From Pseudoalteromonas luteoviolacea H33-S (GTDB lineage: Bacteria; Pseudomonadota; Gammaproteobacteria; Enterobacterales; Alteromonadaceae): 64,000 nt of DNA. The DNA lies in the NCBI RefSeq assembly GCF_001625695.1, contig NZ_AUXY01000046.1, positions 62,001-126,000 of the forward strand, in the 5' to 3' direction. Within the stretch, counting starts at the first letter, position 1; every line of letters starts with the position of its first letter. The position numbers and the translations under genes are program-made. The notes beneath the pieces were generated by a model, which saw only the letters and a program-made list of their open reading frames with translations, was not told where the DNA came from and made no database searches. This document shows positions 26,921-36,691 of the stretch, piece by piece.

Positions 26921-27786
26921 TGAAAATCAAAGTCTTGACCTTAATGATTTTGAGTTTTTTAATGCTCAGTGCCAAGGCACGCGCAGATTGGTATAGCTGT
27001 TACGGCAACTTATGGGTCACTTCTAATTCAACCGACATCATCACTGAACATACAAATAGAGTTACCGTTTTTTTACCACTAAAAGTTCAAGTTTCTGAGC
27101 AGCTACTGAACTGCGCTGATGAAATTTGGGTCGAAGACGTCTATTACTACTCCATGGTATTTGAAGGGCCAACCCAAGACAAGTATGCCAAATTGTTTGA
27201 TGCCCAATTTAAAAAAATTAAAGTCAGAAATGGCATTTGGAAATCACCATTGAATGAACGCACCACACAAATGTGGGTTCGACTGCGTCATTACAGCTTA
27301 TTCCCTGCAGGTGCTTACAACGGTGCGATTAGAGTCTCTATTGTCAAAAACAATCAAATCGTTGAAGAACAATATTTTGACATGACTTATTACTCTGAAC
27401 CGCAAGTTTCGATTTCTCTAGACAACAACAGCCAAGGCAAAATCGCCGGCAGTCACGGCCAATATCAAATTAACCTCGGAGAGCTAAAAAGTAATATGCG
27501 CTTTTATTGGGGTATAAAAATCCTCAGTAATAGCTCATACGATATCGTTTTGGACTCAGAATTCAATGGTTTGCGTCATGAAACCAACACCAATGCGCTT
27601 ATTAATTACTCAGTCAGCTTTGATAACGTCAAAATGTCGTCAGCTGATCAGATTTATCGTAGTTACAACTTCAATCCAGGCGTCAAAAATAAGTGGTATG
27701 GCTTTGAGTTCATTTTGGGCAATGTCGAATTAATGCCAGCCGGTTACTATAGAGATAATTTATCATTAACCGTTTACCCAAGATAA
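26920..27786 (+). CDS. Putative fimbrial tip/minor subunit with SCPU-like C-terminus
   Basis: The 288-residue protein has a signal peptide (LSFLMLSAKARA) and two cysteines near the mature N-terminus (WYSCYG and LLNCADE). The final strand pattern LMPAGYYRDNLSLTVYP resembles the closing strands of spore-coat-U-type pilins. Size and position after the usher point to a two-domain tip adhesin or minor subunit: an unassigned N-terminal receptor-like domain and a C-terminal pilin-like domain. The receptor is unknown. The start codon overlaps the usher stop. Transcription seems to end or weaken after it, since the pilin gene downstream has its own promoter. Confidence 0.7.
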   Translation: MKIKVLTLMILSFLMLSAKARADWYSCYGNLWVTSNSTDIITEHTNRVTVFLPLKVQVSEQLLNCADEIWVEDVYYYSMVFEGPTQDKYAKLFDAQFKKIKVRNGIWKSPLNERTTQMWVRLRHYSLFPAGAYNGAIRVSIVKNNQIVEEQYFDMTYYSEPQVSISLDNNSQGKIAGSHGQYQINLGELKSNMRFYWGIKILSNSSYDIVLDSEFNGLRHETNTNALINYSVSFDNVKMSSADQIYRSYNFNPGVKNKWYGFEFILGNVELMPAGYYRDNLSLTVYPR

Positions 27787-27859
27787 CCTTATGATTTAAA
27801 AAGAATTAACAAACTTTTATGACGAAACACACAATTTTTTTGGAATAAATTTTTATTAT

Positions 27860-27875
27860 TGGCACACCCTTTGCT
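27860..27875 (+). promoter_or_regulatory. Sigma-54 (RpoN) promoter of the pilin gene
   Basis: TGGCAC at 27860-27865 and TTGCT at 27871-27875 match the sigma-54 consensus TGGCAC-N5-TTGCW exactly, with the GG and GC doublets 12 bp apart. The predicted transcript begins near 27886, about 72 nt before the pilin ATG. An enhancer-binding activator must act; none is encoded in the window. Confidence 0.85.
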
Positions 27876-27888
27876 TTTAATTAGCCAA

Positions 27889-27906
27889 CTAGGTGAACAC
27901 ACCTAG
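27889..27906 (+). other. 5'-terminal mRNA hairpin of the pilin transcript
   Basis: CTAGGTG, loop AACA, CACCTAG: a perfect 7-bp stem starting about 3 nt after the predicted sigma-54 start site. A stem at the very 5' end commonly shields mRNA from RNase E, which would suit a highly expressed pilin. A dimeric repressor site is the alternative reading. Confidence 0.55.
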
Positions 27907-27957
27907 AAATTAAAATTAGATATAAAAACTACTTCTGTTTTTTAAAGGGGAAAAGCC

Positions 27958-28464
27958 ATGAAAACACTATTAAAATCACTATTCGTTGCAACTGCATTCA
28001 CATCAATTACAGCTGCGGCGGCTGTATCAAGTACAACTGGCACTGAGGCGAAGTTTACTTTTGAAGGTACGATTGAACCAATGTGTAAAACTAGCAGTGG
28101 TAGTAACAACAGCATCACAGGTCTGAAACTTGATTCTACTCAGCAAACTCAAGAAATCGGTACTCTTGATGTTTGGTGTAACACTGGTGAAAACGCAACA
28201 ACAGAATATACCTCTGCAAATGGTGGTTTCTTAGTAGCAAACAATGCACAGGGCAGTAAAATTGCTTATACACTGAACATCGGTGATACATCTGGCATTG
28301 ATTTACAAACAGGTACTTACAAGCATTCAAAAGCAACAGCAGCTGGTACAGGTGTTTCTGGTGAAACACAAGCAACTTCACTTAAAATCACACCTCAGTC
28401 AAACGGTTTAAATGACGCAGGTACTTACTCTGATACTATTACCGTTACTGTAAGCCCGAACTAA
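27958..28464 (+). CDS. Major fimbrial subunit (pilin), SCPU-like
   Basis: The 168-residue protein has a signal peptide ending near ITAAAA, a small, Thr/Ser/Gly-rich beta-sheet mature domain, a cysteine pair (PMCKTSSG and DVWCNTGE) that should form the subunit disulfide, and the closing strand NDAGTYSDTITVTVSPN typical of spore-coat-U-type pilins. It would be exported, bound by the chaperone and polymerised through the usher encoded upstream. AAAGGGG precedes the ATG. The separate sigma-54 promoter, 5' hairpin and terminator make a stand-alone transcription unit, consistent with a need for many more copies than the assembly proteins. Confidence 0.82.
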   Translation: MKTLLKSLFVATAFTSITAAAAVSSTTGTEAKFTFEGTIEPMCKTSSGSNNSITGLKLDSTQQTQEIGTLDVWCNTGENATTEYTSANGGFLVANNAQGSKIAYTLNIGDTSGIDLQTGTYKHSKATAAGTGVSGETQATSLKITPQSNGLNDAGTYSDTITVTVSPN

Positions 28465-28520
28465 TTCAATATTAGGCGGCAAAGTTTTTATGGCTTAATC
28501 TTCACTGCCTAATATAAGAT

Positions 28521-28548
28521 GATGGGTTAATTTTTTAATTAGCCCATC
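28521..28548 (+). terminator. Hairpin terminator after pilin gene
   Basis: GATGGGTTAATT, TTTT loop, AATTAGCCCATC: 12-base arms with one G-T mismatch. A second, outer pair (ATATTAGGC near 28469 and GCCTAATAT near 28507) precedes it. Together they probably end the pilin transcript. Confidence 0.6.
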
Positions 28549-28643
28549 AAGCTATAAAAAACACTAAACCACTCATTATTCCAATTAAATATTGTATTCG
28601 CAAAACCGACCTCATACTTTCCTGTAAAATATTTTTCAAATAT

Positions 28644-29846
28644 CAGGGTACGAGCACACTTTGTTAACTCCTATTAACCAAACAATAGCTCAGCTCTAAA
28701 ATCATCGTCGAAACTTGCTGCAACGAGTTTGCTGCGAATTGAGCCTTTACTTTTTGTGTGCTGCTTAACCATATTACGAACAACCCGCCTAAATAGCGCC
28801 ATATGCTGAGCACTTAATGGGTCATGGGTTGCACCGTTGCCTTCTTTGAACACGACATCCAGAATCCAGTGCTGTTGATTTTCTATCAGCCAATGCTGTC
28901 GAATTGCGCTTGATATAAGAGAGTTATCTGTTGATGAGCATAAGTCATAATGTATATCAATACTGGTTTTTTTCCTTTAGTCCGTACGCGCTCAACGGCA
29001 ATAATGGCTTTAATAGCAGCCCAATCTTGCCTAACACCTTTATCTAGCAACGTAGCGTCGAGCGTGTAAACAGTACGGATTTCCTCCCGGAAATGCCACT
29101 TATCTGAAGCCACTTTCACCTCCATCCCCCCCTTCGCCAGCATCAAATTTTTGTTGGAATGCATTTGCAATAGCACAGTACAGGTTCTTTTGATTGCCTT
29201 TAGCCTGCACTACATAATCGGCTTGTCGGCTAATAAGTTGATTTAGTGTATCCTTTTGGTAATGCATTGCATCCACTTTAACCATCGCGCCTGTAATATC
29301 AAGCATTTGAAGTAGCTCACGCACCGCTGGAATTTCATTACTTTTGCTATCGACACAATTGTGAAGCAAAGTGAGGCCTGAATCACAGTCGTAAGCTGAA
29401 ACTAAATGAAGTGTATCGGTAGCTCGCTTGCTCGCTCCCCGAATAGTCTTACCATCAAAAGCGATAACGGGTATTCCTGGTTTGTCTCGTTGATGGTTCA
29501 CCCAACTGTACAGTGCTAGCAATAATGAATCGCGATTAAGGCCTCGAAAAATACGAGCGATGCTGTGCCGTGTGGGAATACCATGTACAAAAGGGCGAAA
29601 ACACCCTAACCATGGCAGTTTTTATTGCCATATATTTCAATATCTTGCCAACCTTCACAGCCTGAGGTTATGGCGCTTATTATCAGAAACATAATATCTA
29701 CCAAATTTTGGTGCTGGTTAATTGTAGAGCGGCTTTCTTTGACTAATTCGAGATGTGAAAATAAGGACATTGCGATAAGAAAAGTGAAAAAGTTAGTGCT
29801 ATTAGATCATAGATTCACCTTCTTTACAAAGTGTGATCCCGCCCAG
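28644..29846 (-). mobile_element. Decayed ISAs1-family insertion sequence
   Basis: Imperfect 20-bp terminal inverted repeats were found at 28644-28663 (CAGGGTACGAGCACACTTTG) and, reversed, at 29827-29846 (15 of 20 positions agree). They enclose a transposase reading frame on the minus strand, giving a 1.2-kb element of normal ISAs1 length. No target-site duplication is visible in the flanks, so the insertion is old or rearranged. Confidence 0.8.
28674..29770 (-). pseudogene. ISAs1-family transposase, broken by stops and frameshifts
   Basis: Translation from ATG at 29770 gives MSLFSHLELVKESRSTINQH and then a GCEGWQDIEIYG block typical of the ISAs1 N-terminus, ending at an in-frame TAG near 29595. 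Another frame continues with VHGIPTRHSIARIFRGL and GIPVIAFDGKTIRGASK, the DDE-type catalytic segment, and QADYVVQAKGNQKNLY. A further shift near 29100-29170 leads to the C-terminal part (DKWHFREEIRTVYTLD and ENQQHWILDVVFKEG), which ends at 28674. At least one nonsense and two frameshift changes make it inactive. The family belongs to the H-repeat-associated/ISAs1 transposases. Confidence 0.85.
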
Positions 29847-30155
29847 TGCTGACACCGAGAACACATATATAGACACTCTATTTATGTCAGATATATTTTT
29901 CGGATGGAAAGTTAATAAAAACGTAAGATCGGAGAATTAACTTAATTGTTTTTTATTATGTAAACAAAGAGCCATAAAAACATTAAAATAAACATTAAAA
30001 TAAATAATCAAATTAATTAATTAATCAAATAACCTCACCAACACATTAACACCAAAAACATAAAAATTATAATTGACACTAAAAGAATATACATATAGCA
30101 TAAAAATGCCGCTATAACTTTAGCGAGCATTTATATAACTATAAGGAAATTAATT
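29847..30155. other. AT-rich intergenic region
   Basis: About 309 bp between the ISAs1 remnant and a secreted-protein gene. Very AT-rich, with short direct AT repeats (AACATTAAAATA twice near 29980-30000, and ATTAATTAATTAATC near 30010). It should hold the promoter of the following gene; no specific box is convincing. Confidence 0.45.
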
Positions 30156-30830
30156 ATGTTTAACAAAAAAACTTTATTTGCTGCACTTTCATGCCTTTCT
30201 TTTTTCTCACAAGCTGATGTTGGTGTAACAGAAAGTTCTAATATTGAACTACAAAATGGGCAAACTAAAATATATTATTTTTTAACTAGCCCTGTTCATC
30301 CATTTCAACATACCACTTACCATCGTTGGGGCTCTAATGGCTCATACTGTACCATTCAAGGAGGGAGCTATAACACGAGGCTACCTAAGTCAGGTACACA
30401 GCGTTTTAATGTGGCTTTTGGCAGACAGATGTGGACACTAACATGCTATGGAGCTTATGGAGATCAGGCAAGACGTATAAACTGGACCAACCACATGGGA
30501 CGTGCCCAAGCGTCAAACGGTATTGAAGCATTAGAAAATATCGCACCAGTTTCTATTAATGATTTAATCAACGAGTATAATGTTGATTTCAATGAGCTCA
30601 ACTTGGAACATGGCTATTTTGATGTTGAAGTCGCAGATTTAGATTCAAATTCATTTAACGACATCACCATCGTAGATAAGTATAGTAAGAAAATATATAT
30701 TTATATGGCCGATGAGGACGGGGTACTTAATTTATCTTACGCACAAGATTCAGTCCCTTCATTTGAAAAGATTGAAAGCATAAACTTATACAACGGCAAG
30801 GTTGTAGACGTTAGCGTTAATACTAAATAA
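30156..30830 (+). CDS. Small secreted protein of unknown function with an FG-GAP/VCBS-like tail
   Basis: The 224-residue protein has a cleavable signal peptide (TLFAALSCLSFFSQA). The first half of the mature protein is aromatic- and Gly-rich with two cysteines (GSYCTIQGG and MWTLTCYG) and is not recognised. The C-terminal part contains DVEVADLDSNSFNDITIVDK followed by an IYIYMADEDG stretch, resembling one FG-GAP/VCBS blade with Asp-rich calcium-type loops. A single such unit is too little for a propeller, so the protein may be a truncated or auxiliary form. AAGGAAA lies before the ATG. It stands alone between two IS remnants, so recent transfer or erosion of a larger locus is possible. Confidence 0.65.
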   Translation: MFNKKTLFAALSCLSFFSQADVGVTESSNIELQNGQTKIYYFLTSPVHPFQHTTYHRWGSNGSYCTIQGGSYNTRLPKSGTQRFNVAFGRQMWTLTCYGAYGDQARRINWTNHMGRAQASNGIEALENIAPVSINDLINEYNVDFNELNLEHGYFDVEVADLDSNSFNDITIVDKYSKKIYIYMADEDGVLNLSYAQDSVPSFEKIESINLYNGKVVDVSVNTK

Positions 30831-30962
30831 AATAAAAAATAATAAACCAGTCAACTTAAAGTTTAATTAACTAAAAAATTGACTGCTATTTATATACACC
30901 AGAATCTAATAAAGCCACTTTATTAGATTCTTTTACAATTATTAAAAATCAATTACACTTAA

Positions 30963-32038
30963 ATTCAAGTCCGAAGTGTACCACTCTATAAATTAAGCCA
31001 CATGACATAGCTCATCAAACACGACTTGCGGCTGCTTAAACTCATGGCACTTCCTCGGTCTTAAAATTAAAGCCCTTGCTATTTCTTTAATATCTTTATC
31101 CGTTACAGTCCTTAAGTCTGTTCCTTTGCGAATGTACTGGCGTAATAGTCCATTGAAGTTTTCGTTTAGCACTCGCTCCCAAGAGGAATATGGGTTGGCA
31201 AAGTAAATCTCTGTCTTTAATTTTTCCGCTACTAACTCATGTTCGTAGAATTCGCTACCGTGACTGCTGTGATTATTTTGACGTGTTTACGGTAACGCCA
31301 TAGCATGCTTATAAGTGCTTTGCTAACATCTTCAGCTCACTTACTTGGCGCTTTTCTTATTAAGTACAACCTACTTTTACGCTCAACCAAGCTAACGATT
31401 ACACCTGTACCTTGCTTTCCTAGCACCGTATCTACTTCCCAATCACCAAGGCGTGTTCTCAAGTCCACTATAGCTGGCCTGTGCTCAATACCTACTCGAT
31501 TGGGAATAATTGCTCGTTTAGCTTTAATCCTTTCCTATATTTCCGGTGCCCATGACGTAACTGTTTGTATAATTGGCCACCATTAAGCTTATCTTTTTGG
31601 ATGTGAAAATAAATCCACTCATGACTTACAGGTAGCTCTATTATTTTACTGACCCCAGCTATTTGCTCAGGGCTCCATTTAAGTGATAAAGCATACTCAA
31701 CAAAAATAACTGTCAAATCACTCAACTTTTTCTTAGACGCTTGATGCCTCCATTTGAGTGCTTGAGCTTGAGCCACTTCTGGCAAATAGTGCGAACCTCT
31801 AATTTGGTTACGGTTTATCTCCCGACTGATGGTAGTGTGGCTTACTTTTAAGCGCTAGGCCATTTTTCGATAACTAAATCCCCCGCGTAAATAGGCTTCT
31901 ATCTGGTATCTTTGACCTTCGATTAACTGCTTGTAACTCATGGTATCTACTCTTGTTTTTTGGCAATTACAAAGTACCACCAACACGCAGTTGATCTCTT
32001 CTCACCTTTTAACCATAAGTGGTGCACTTAGTTCAAAC
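30963..32038 (-). mobile_element. Decayed IS30-family insertion sequence
   Basis: A broken transposase is bracketed by inverted sequences: AAGTGTACCACT at 30974-30985 and, reversed, AAGTGCACCACT at 32018-32029, with loosely matching outer bases (TTCAAG and TTTGAA). The exact ends are estimated from these repeats. Length of about 1.08 kb fits IS30. The element abuts the 3' end of the siderophore-associated MFS gene. Confidence 0.75.
30993..31941 (-). pseudogene. IS30-family transposase, broken
   Basis: From ATG at 31941 the frame reads MSYKQLIEGQRYQIEAYLR with an HTH-like segment, then an in-frame TAG, then RLKVSHTTISREINRN, which is typical of IS30. The frame continues as LKWSPEQIAGVSK and KLNGGQLYKQLRHGHRKYRK to a stop near 31492. 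A shift of frame then gives NRVGIEHRPAIVDLRTRLGD followed by WEVDTVLG, the catalytic DDE region, until another stop near 31340. Further shifts lead to ENFNGLLRQYIRKGTDLR and the end at 30993. Several independent lesions show it is inactive. Confidence 0.85.
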
Positions 32039-32073
32039 CTAAAGCGCACCTTGGTTAATAAAACGCTAGCAAG

Positions 32074-33276
32074 CTATTTAGGTGAGCGCCATATCGCTGC
32101 CAGTATTAACATCACTGCGATCAGCGCAAAAGGCAATCCATAATCTAACCCGTAAATGGCAGTGCCCACAATTGGGCCGGTCACAATTCCTAGCCCTTGT
32201 GCAGCTGAAACCGTACCTGCAGCAGCACCTTGCTCATGTGCTTCAACCGAATTAGCAGCCAATGCAGAGAGTGATGGATATACCCATCCCATCCCAAAAC
32301 CTGCCAAGCCATACCCTATCCATAACATGACCGAAGATAAAGAAAGGTAGGCAACTATAAAGCCCGCCGCAGCAATGAGCGCGCCGAACATAATGAATCT
32401 CTGTGGTTGCCACGTCAGTTTTTGCACTGCGACTTGCGCAACAATTAAAGCCACACCCACTATCGCAAGCGCAATACCAGCAGCGCGCGCAGCTGCTGAC
32501 GTATCGAGTTGAAGGCGATCAAGAATAAAAAAGCCCACGGTAATTTGTGCAATCGCAACACTAAACGCAGCAACAAAAGCCACAGCCACAGGCCTGCGAA
32601 TTCGCGCATCTGTCAAACTTACTGAGTGTCCATCAGGCTTTGCATGTTGCTCCACCTTAGGCAGTACGCGCCAAAGTACCAACAGCGCAATGGCCGGTAA
32701 AATGGCCGTAACGTATAAAGGAATGCTTAAGCTATACGCACCAATCAGGCCCACAAAGCCTGGGCCAATCACCATGCCTGCCGCACTTGCCGCACCTATA
32801 CCAGCCATGGCCGCAGTACGCTGTTTAGGCGTTACATGATCTGCTACCAATGCTGCACTGGTGGCTGGTACCGCCGCATAAAAAACTCCAGCAACTCCTC
32901 GTCCAATCACCAGTCCAATGAATGCCAATATCGGGGCAACAGCTGTTTTCATAGAGAAATCAATAAATAATGCAAGGCATGCATAACTGATCACAAACCC
33001 GCTAAGGCCAAATAATATAACTGGACGTCGCCCGCGTTTATCACTCAAGCGCCCCCAAAAACGAGCCATCAATACCCAAGCTAAACCCGCAGCGGTCATG
33101 GCAGTACCAACTTGCCATGCTTCTAACCCAATCACTCGGGCTATCGGCCCTGCCAATGCAGCAAATGCCATCACGGCCATCGTGCATACAAAGGTTTCAA
33201 ACATCAGTGGTTTTATACTAAATGGTGCGTTTTCTTTCGACGCTAATTCACTGCTTGCTAAATTGGTCATTTGCAT
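32074..33276 (-). CDS. MFS transporter, likely siderophore exporter
   Basis: The 400-residue protein has about twelve membrane segments and the MFS loop 2-3 signature GRLSDKRGRRPVILFG, with AAQGLGIVTGPIVG in the seventh-to-tenth segment area as in drug/H+ antiporters of the Tet/Bcr type. MFS pumps of this kind export siderophores or their precursors (EntS-like role) across the inner membrane. Its start overlaps the end of the giant ABC-2 permease gene by 29 bp, so it is part of the transporter operon; ATGs at 33276 and 33270 are both possible. Substrate assignment comes only from context. An IS30 remnant ends about 35 bp downstream. Confidence 0.85.
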   Translation of the reverse strand: MQMTNLASSELASKENAPFSIKPLMFETFVCTMAVMAFAALAGPIARVIGLEAWQVGTAMTAAGLAWVLMARFWGRLSDKRGRRPVILFGLSGFVISYACLALFIDFSMKTAVAPILAFIGLVIGRGVAGVFYAAVPATSAALVADHVTPKQRTAAMAGIGAASAAGMVIGPGFVGLIGAYSLSIPLYVTAILPAIALLVLWRVLPKVEQHAKPDGHSVSLTDARIRRPVAVAFVAAFSVAIAQITVGFFILDRLQLDTSAAARAAGIALAIVGVALIVAQVAVQKLTWQPQRFIMFGALIAAAGFIVAYLSLSSVMLWIGYGLAGFGMGWVYPSLSALAANSVEAHEQGAAAGTVSAAQGLGIVTGPIVGTAIYGLDYGLPFALIAVMLILAAIWRSPK

Positions 33277-36200
33277 TCCTTGTTATTGAAACTGAGCCAC
33301 ATTTGCTGTTTTCTTTTGTGTCAGCGCATTTATTTTGAAAGCGATTGTCATCGATTGAGCGTTCATACCCTATCCCTGCATAAAACAAGTAGCTACCGTC
33401 AAGTTCAACACCGCGCTGAGCCAATGATTGTGGCATATATTCCTGCATATGCATGTCAGAGCCACGGAGTAAAAGCCTTTGCAGCGCTGGTTGTGCATGC
33501 CAGCCACCTTCTTTCCAAACCCAACTTAACACAGACACTTCAACACCTGTATCGCTGTTTTTTATCGCCACATCACTGCTTCTTGGTGCACCAATGAGCA
33601 ACTCAAGGGAGTCATTCCCGACAGTTTTAGACAAACGAGACAATAAATCACCTGAGTCAATGCCCTCAAACACCGTCATCATAGAGCTGGGTGTACGATA
33701 CTCAGATGCGCCCCAACTATCCAAAGATAAAGCGGCATAAAGCCCAAGCCAACTGATATCTCCATCCATTGCCTTGGTAATGGGTTTATCCGTTGTCGCA
33801 AACTCTTCAGCAAGTTGTTCTGAGGCACGCTTGCGCACCGCAATTGCAGCATCAAACCCACTTTGAATTTCGACACAGCGCAGTGCCGTCCAACCCGCGA
33901 CTCCCTCGACAAACCAACGTGCACCAGCTTCGTCTCGCAACTCGCCTCGCCTGCTGATCGCGTCACGCGCCAATGCAGCCGCCAAGTTATATTGCCTTTG
34001 CCAAGCACCTCTGCCGGTCCCGTCACTTTGCCACGCAATGTCTTCTGGTGCCCACAATACACCGTTATAAAGCGCAATTTCACCAGATTTACGTGGCGCT
34101 TGAACCACCGTATTGATAGGGGAAGCCCCCCCTAATTCAGACTCTACACACTGTTGCAATGACACCAATTCTTGCGTAAACCCATCGACTAGCGGTTGGC
34201 GAGCATCCCCCACTAAAAACTCAACACCAGATTGCTGATGCGTTGATGATCCGTCACGCTGCCATACCGATGCAAAAGCCAGTACCCCGTCTATATCACC
34301 TTTATCAAATACCTGATACTCACCAGAGCCACTATCGATAGCAACCGACCAAGTCCAATCACCCATAGGCGCAACACCCTCTAATGAGGCTAGTGCAGCA
34401 GCTTGCGGGATTGCTGGCAATTGTGTCGATAAACCGAGCAGGGGCCGATCGCCAATAGAGCGAACCAAACGCTGTGGGTCATGACCTAATACCGGTAATA
34501 CATCGTGTGCACGCAGCCAAACACTGGCTTTATCTAGCCAAGGTGCCGCCTCTGTCTGCCAACCTTGAGCGCCAATGTTCAGCTCAAGTGCCAGTTCACA
34601 ATTTACCAAGCAGCCAGCCTCAACAACAAAATGCTCACTATCCACTGCAAAATCAAGTGACACGTCTTTTCGTGTCGCGCCAACAAGTTCAACGCCATGA
34701 GGTAACGTGCCATGCAATCTTTGTGCGCGCACACCTTCTAAACGCCAGCTGACATCACCAGTCCCATTTGATGGGTTGAGGCGTATTAGCACTTCTCCGC
34801 CACTGATTGAATAAGGGGATGCTTGCTTCCACCACTTTTTCTCCCAATTTCCATCATGTGCCAATGCATCCATTGAAGAAGCATATCCACCCTCATCAAC
34901 AAACCGAGTATTCAGCACAGCAATACACACAAATACCAAGGACAGAGCGGCCGTGGCAGTTATGCCTGCAGTGCCGAGCACACGCCTTTTTGCCTCATTA
35001 ATACGATCGCGCAGAGTCAATGCGGTCCCCCGTCGCCAAGCAAGCCAACTACCAGAAAATAACAAGAAGGCAAGGGACAACTTTAAGCTGGCAAGGGCAA
35101 CAATCATCGCTATCCACGGAGACCAACCAGCCAGTTCAGATGGGTAAGCATGAATAGGCGTACCAATCGCAGCGGGTGTATATTGCACCAGCTCCACTTC
35201 ATGATTCACAATCGCGATAAACGCAGCGAGTATCGATACAACATAGGCCGTCCCAGCGCGTTGGAAAATAGCATGGGCCAGCACTGCAATAGCACATAAC
35301 TCAGCCAATGCTGGAAACACTGTGAGCAATACATAGGCAAAAGGATAAATGATATCAAGAGCGTGAGGCGCAGCGATTGCCGTCATTAATACCGATGCGA
35401 CAGCGGGTACCAAGCATAGTAACGCTGTGAGTCCCAGTGCGGCAATAAAACGTGCGAACAATCTCGTGCCAAGTGGCACCGGTGACGTATCTAACCATTC
35501 AATGAAGCCATCGCAATCATCTCGGCGCATTAATGCCCCGACAAAGCCCACCACAACAAAAACAATAAAAACAAAGAAGAACCCGACCATAAAGTAAATT
35601 AATGCCTGAGGTGTGGGCACCAAAGGACCGTCAATGTGACCAATCGAATTTACCCATGCTGCGGCAACACCAATTGCAGTGAGTAGTAGTAGCGCGAGTC
35701 GTAACCCAAAACTCTGCAATGAGATCTTTAAATGCCAGGTACACTCCACCACCAAAGTACGCCACCAATTAGGGTTGACAATTAATCCTGCGGGCGCTGC
35801 TAAATACTTTGAGACTGACGCGCCTTTGCGAGCCTGTGCACGAGGAGCGCGTTCCATTGCAAGATGCTCACGGCGTAATCGAACTAAAAGTATGCCCCCC
35901 ACGATTAACCCAACAGACAACCACAATCCACGGTTTATCAATAACATATCTGTCAGACCAATCATCGCGACTTTTTTCTCAGCAGGTGTCCATATCAAAG
36001 CTTGTCGCTCAGCTTCCACATAAGCAGAGGGATCGATAATGGAGGCAAGCATCGGGCTCACTCCGCCCTCGTGCAATACAACTAAACCAATCATCCAAAT
36101 CAGGCTTAGTATTGCTGCAGTGGCAAACGCACCAGTATTTGAACGGGTTAATGATGCACCAGCTAAAAACAGCACACCAGTGGCAAATGCACTGGGAATG

Positions 36201-36691
36201 GTAAATACCAGCAAGGAAGCCGCAGCTGCCGCCCAAGGTACAGGGCCGACAGCATCAGGCGGAAGTGCACCAAATGTCACGAGGATTGGCGCCATCAGTA
36301 AGCCGACACAAATTGAAGAACCTAGGATCACAGCCACGACGAGTGCACCACTAAACCGCGCAGCAAGTAGTAATCGCAGCGAGATGGGACTTGCTAGAAC
36401 AACCTCATGGAGCTCGGCTGAACGATCTCGAACAACAATTTGCGCAAAAATCCATGCCCATGCAAAAAATAGCCACAAGCTTTGCCCTGATACCATCAAA
36501 TAAATCACGTGCGGACTGTTTCGATAAATGTCCACAGCGCCCATACTGCGCATATAATCTGCGTTGAGTAAAAAAATAAGCATGTAAGCTGTCAGGCCGA
36601 AAAAGACAATGGGCGTGATCAAGCTCTTCAAGCCCAGCTTGGCCTCATTGGCGGCTTCTTGGAAAAAGAAGCTGGTGCGAGAATGTCCCAT
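33248..36691 (-). CDS. ABC-2 permease fused to a catalytically dead M1-peptidase-like domain
   Basis: The 1147-residue protein has two blocks of membrane segments: about 25-270 (six segments, ABC-2 style) and about 330-570 (a second block ending near LGTAGITATAALSLVFVCIA). A soluble region of about 570 residues follows. Its later part recalls M1 aminopeptidases (NGVLWAPEDIAW, then ARWFVEGVAGWTALR at the place of NEGFA), but the HExxH zinc motif is replaced by a sequence like AALARDAIS, so it should not be proteolytic. The soluble region would face the periplasm. The ATPase gene overlaps its start (TGATG). It lies between the TonB receptor and the MFS exporter, so ferric-siderophore processing, uptake or export across the inner membrane is plausible. 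Confidence 0.8.
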   Translation of the reverse strand: MGHSRTSFFFQEAANEAKLGLKSLITPIVFFGLTAYMLIFLLNADYMRSMGAVDIYRNSPHVIYLMVSGQSLWLFFAWAWIFAQIVVRDRSAELHEVVLASPISLRLLLAARFSGALVVAVILGSSICVGLLMAPILVTFGALPPDAVGPVPWAAAAASLLVFTIPSAFATGVLFLAGASLTRSNTGAFATAAILSLIWMIGLVVLHEGGVSPMLASIIDPSAYVEAERQALIWTPAEKKVAMIGLTDMLLINRGLWLSVGLIVGGILLVRLRREHLAMERAPRAQARKGASVSKYLAAPAGLIVNPNWWRTLVVECTWHLKISLQSFGLRLALLLLTAIGVAAAWVNSIGHIDGPLVPTPQALIYFMVGFFFVFIVFVVVGFVGALMRRDDCDGFIEWLDTSPVPLGTRLFARFIAALGLTALLCLVPAVASVLMTAIAAPHALDIIYPFAYVLLTVFPALAELCAIAVLAHAIFQRAGTAYVVSILAAFIAIVNHEVELVQYTPAAIGTPIHAYPSELAGWSPWIAMIVALASLKLSLAFLLFSGSWLAWRRGTALTLRDRINEAKRRVLGTAGITATAALSLVFVCIAVLNTRFVDEGGYASSMDALAHDGNWEKKWWKQASPYSISGGEVLIRLNPSNGTGDVSWRLEGVRAQRLHGTLPHGVELVGATRKDVSLDFAVDSEHFVVEAGCLVNCELALELNIGAQGWQTEAAPWLDKASVWLRAHDVLPVLGHDPQRLVRSIGDRPLLGLSTQLPAIPQAAALASLEGVAPMGDWTWSVAIDSGSGEYQVFDKGDIDGVLAFASVWQRDGSSTHQQSGVEFLVGDARQPLVDGFTQELVSLQQCVESELGGASPINTVVQAPRKSGEIALYNGVLWAPEDIAWQSDGTGRGAWQRQYNLAAALARDAISRRGELRDEAGARWFVEGVAGWTALRCVEIQSGFDAAIAVRKRASEQLAEEFATTDKPITKAMDGDISWLGLYAALSLDSWGASEYRTPSSMMTVFEGIDSGDLLSRLSKTVGNDSLELLIGAPRSSDVAIKNSDTGVEVSVLSWVWKEGGWHAQPALQRLLLRGSDMHMQEYMPQSLAQRGVELDGSYLFYAGIGYERSIDDNRFQNKCADTKENSKCGSVSITRNANDQFSKQ

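Noticed and set aside
29100..29522. Separate short transposase genes on the minus strand
   Set aside because: They are pieces of one frameshifted ISAs1 transposase and not independent genes.
28974..31990. Composite transposon formed by the two IS remnants
   Set aside because: The elements belong to different families (ISAs1 and IS30), so they cannot mobilise the enclosed gene as a unit.
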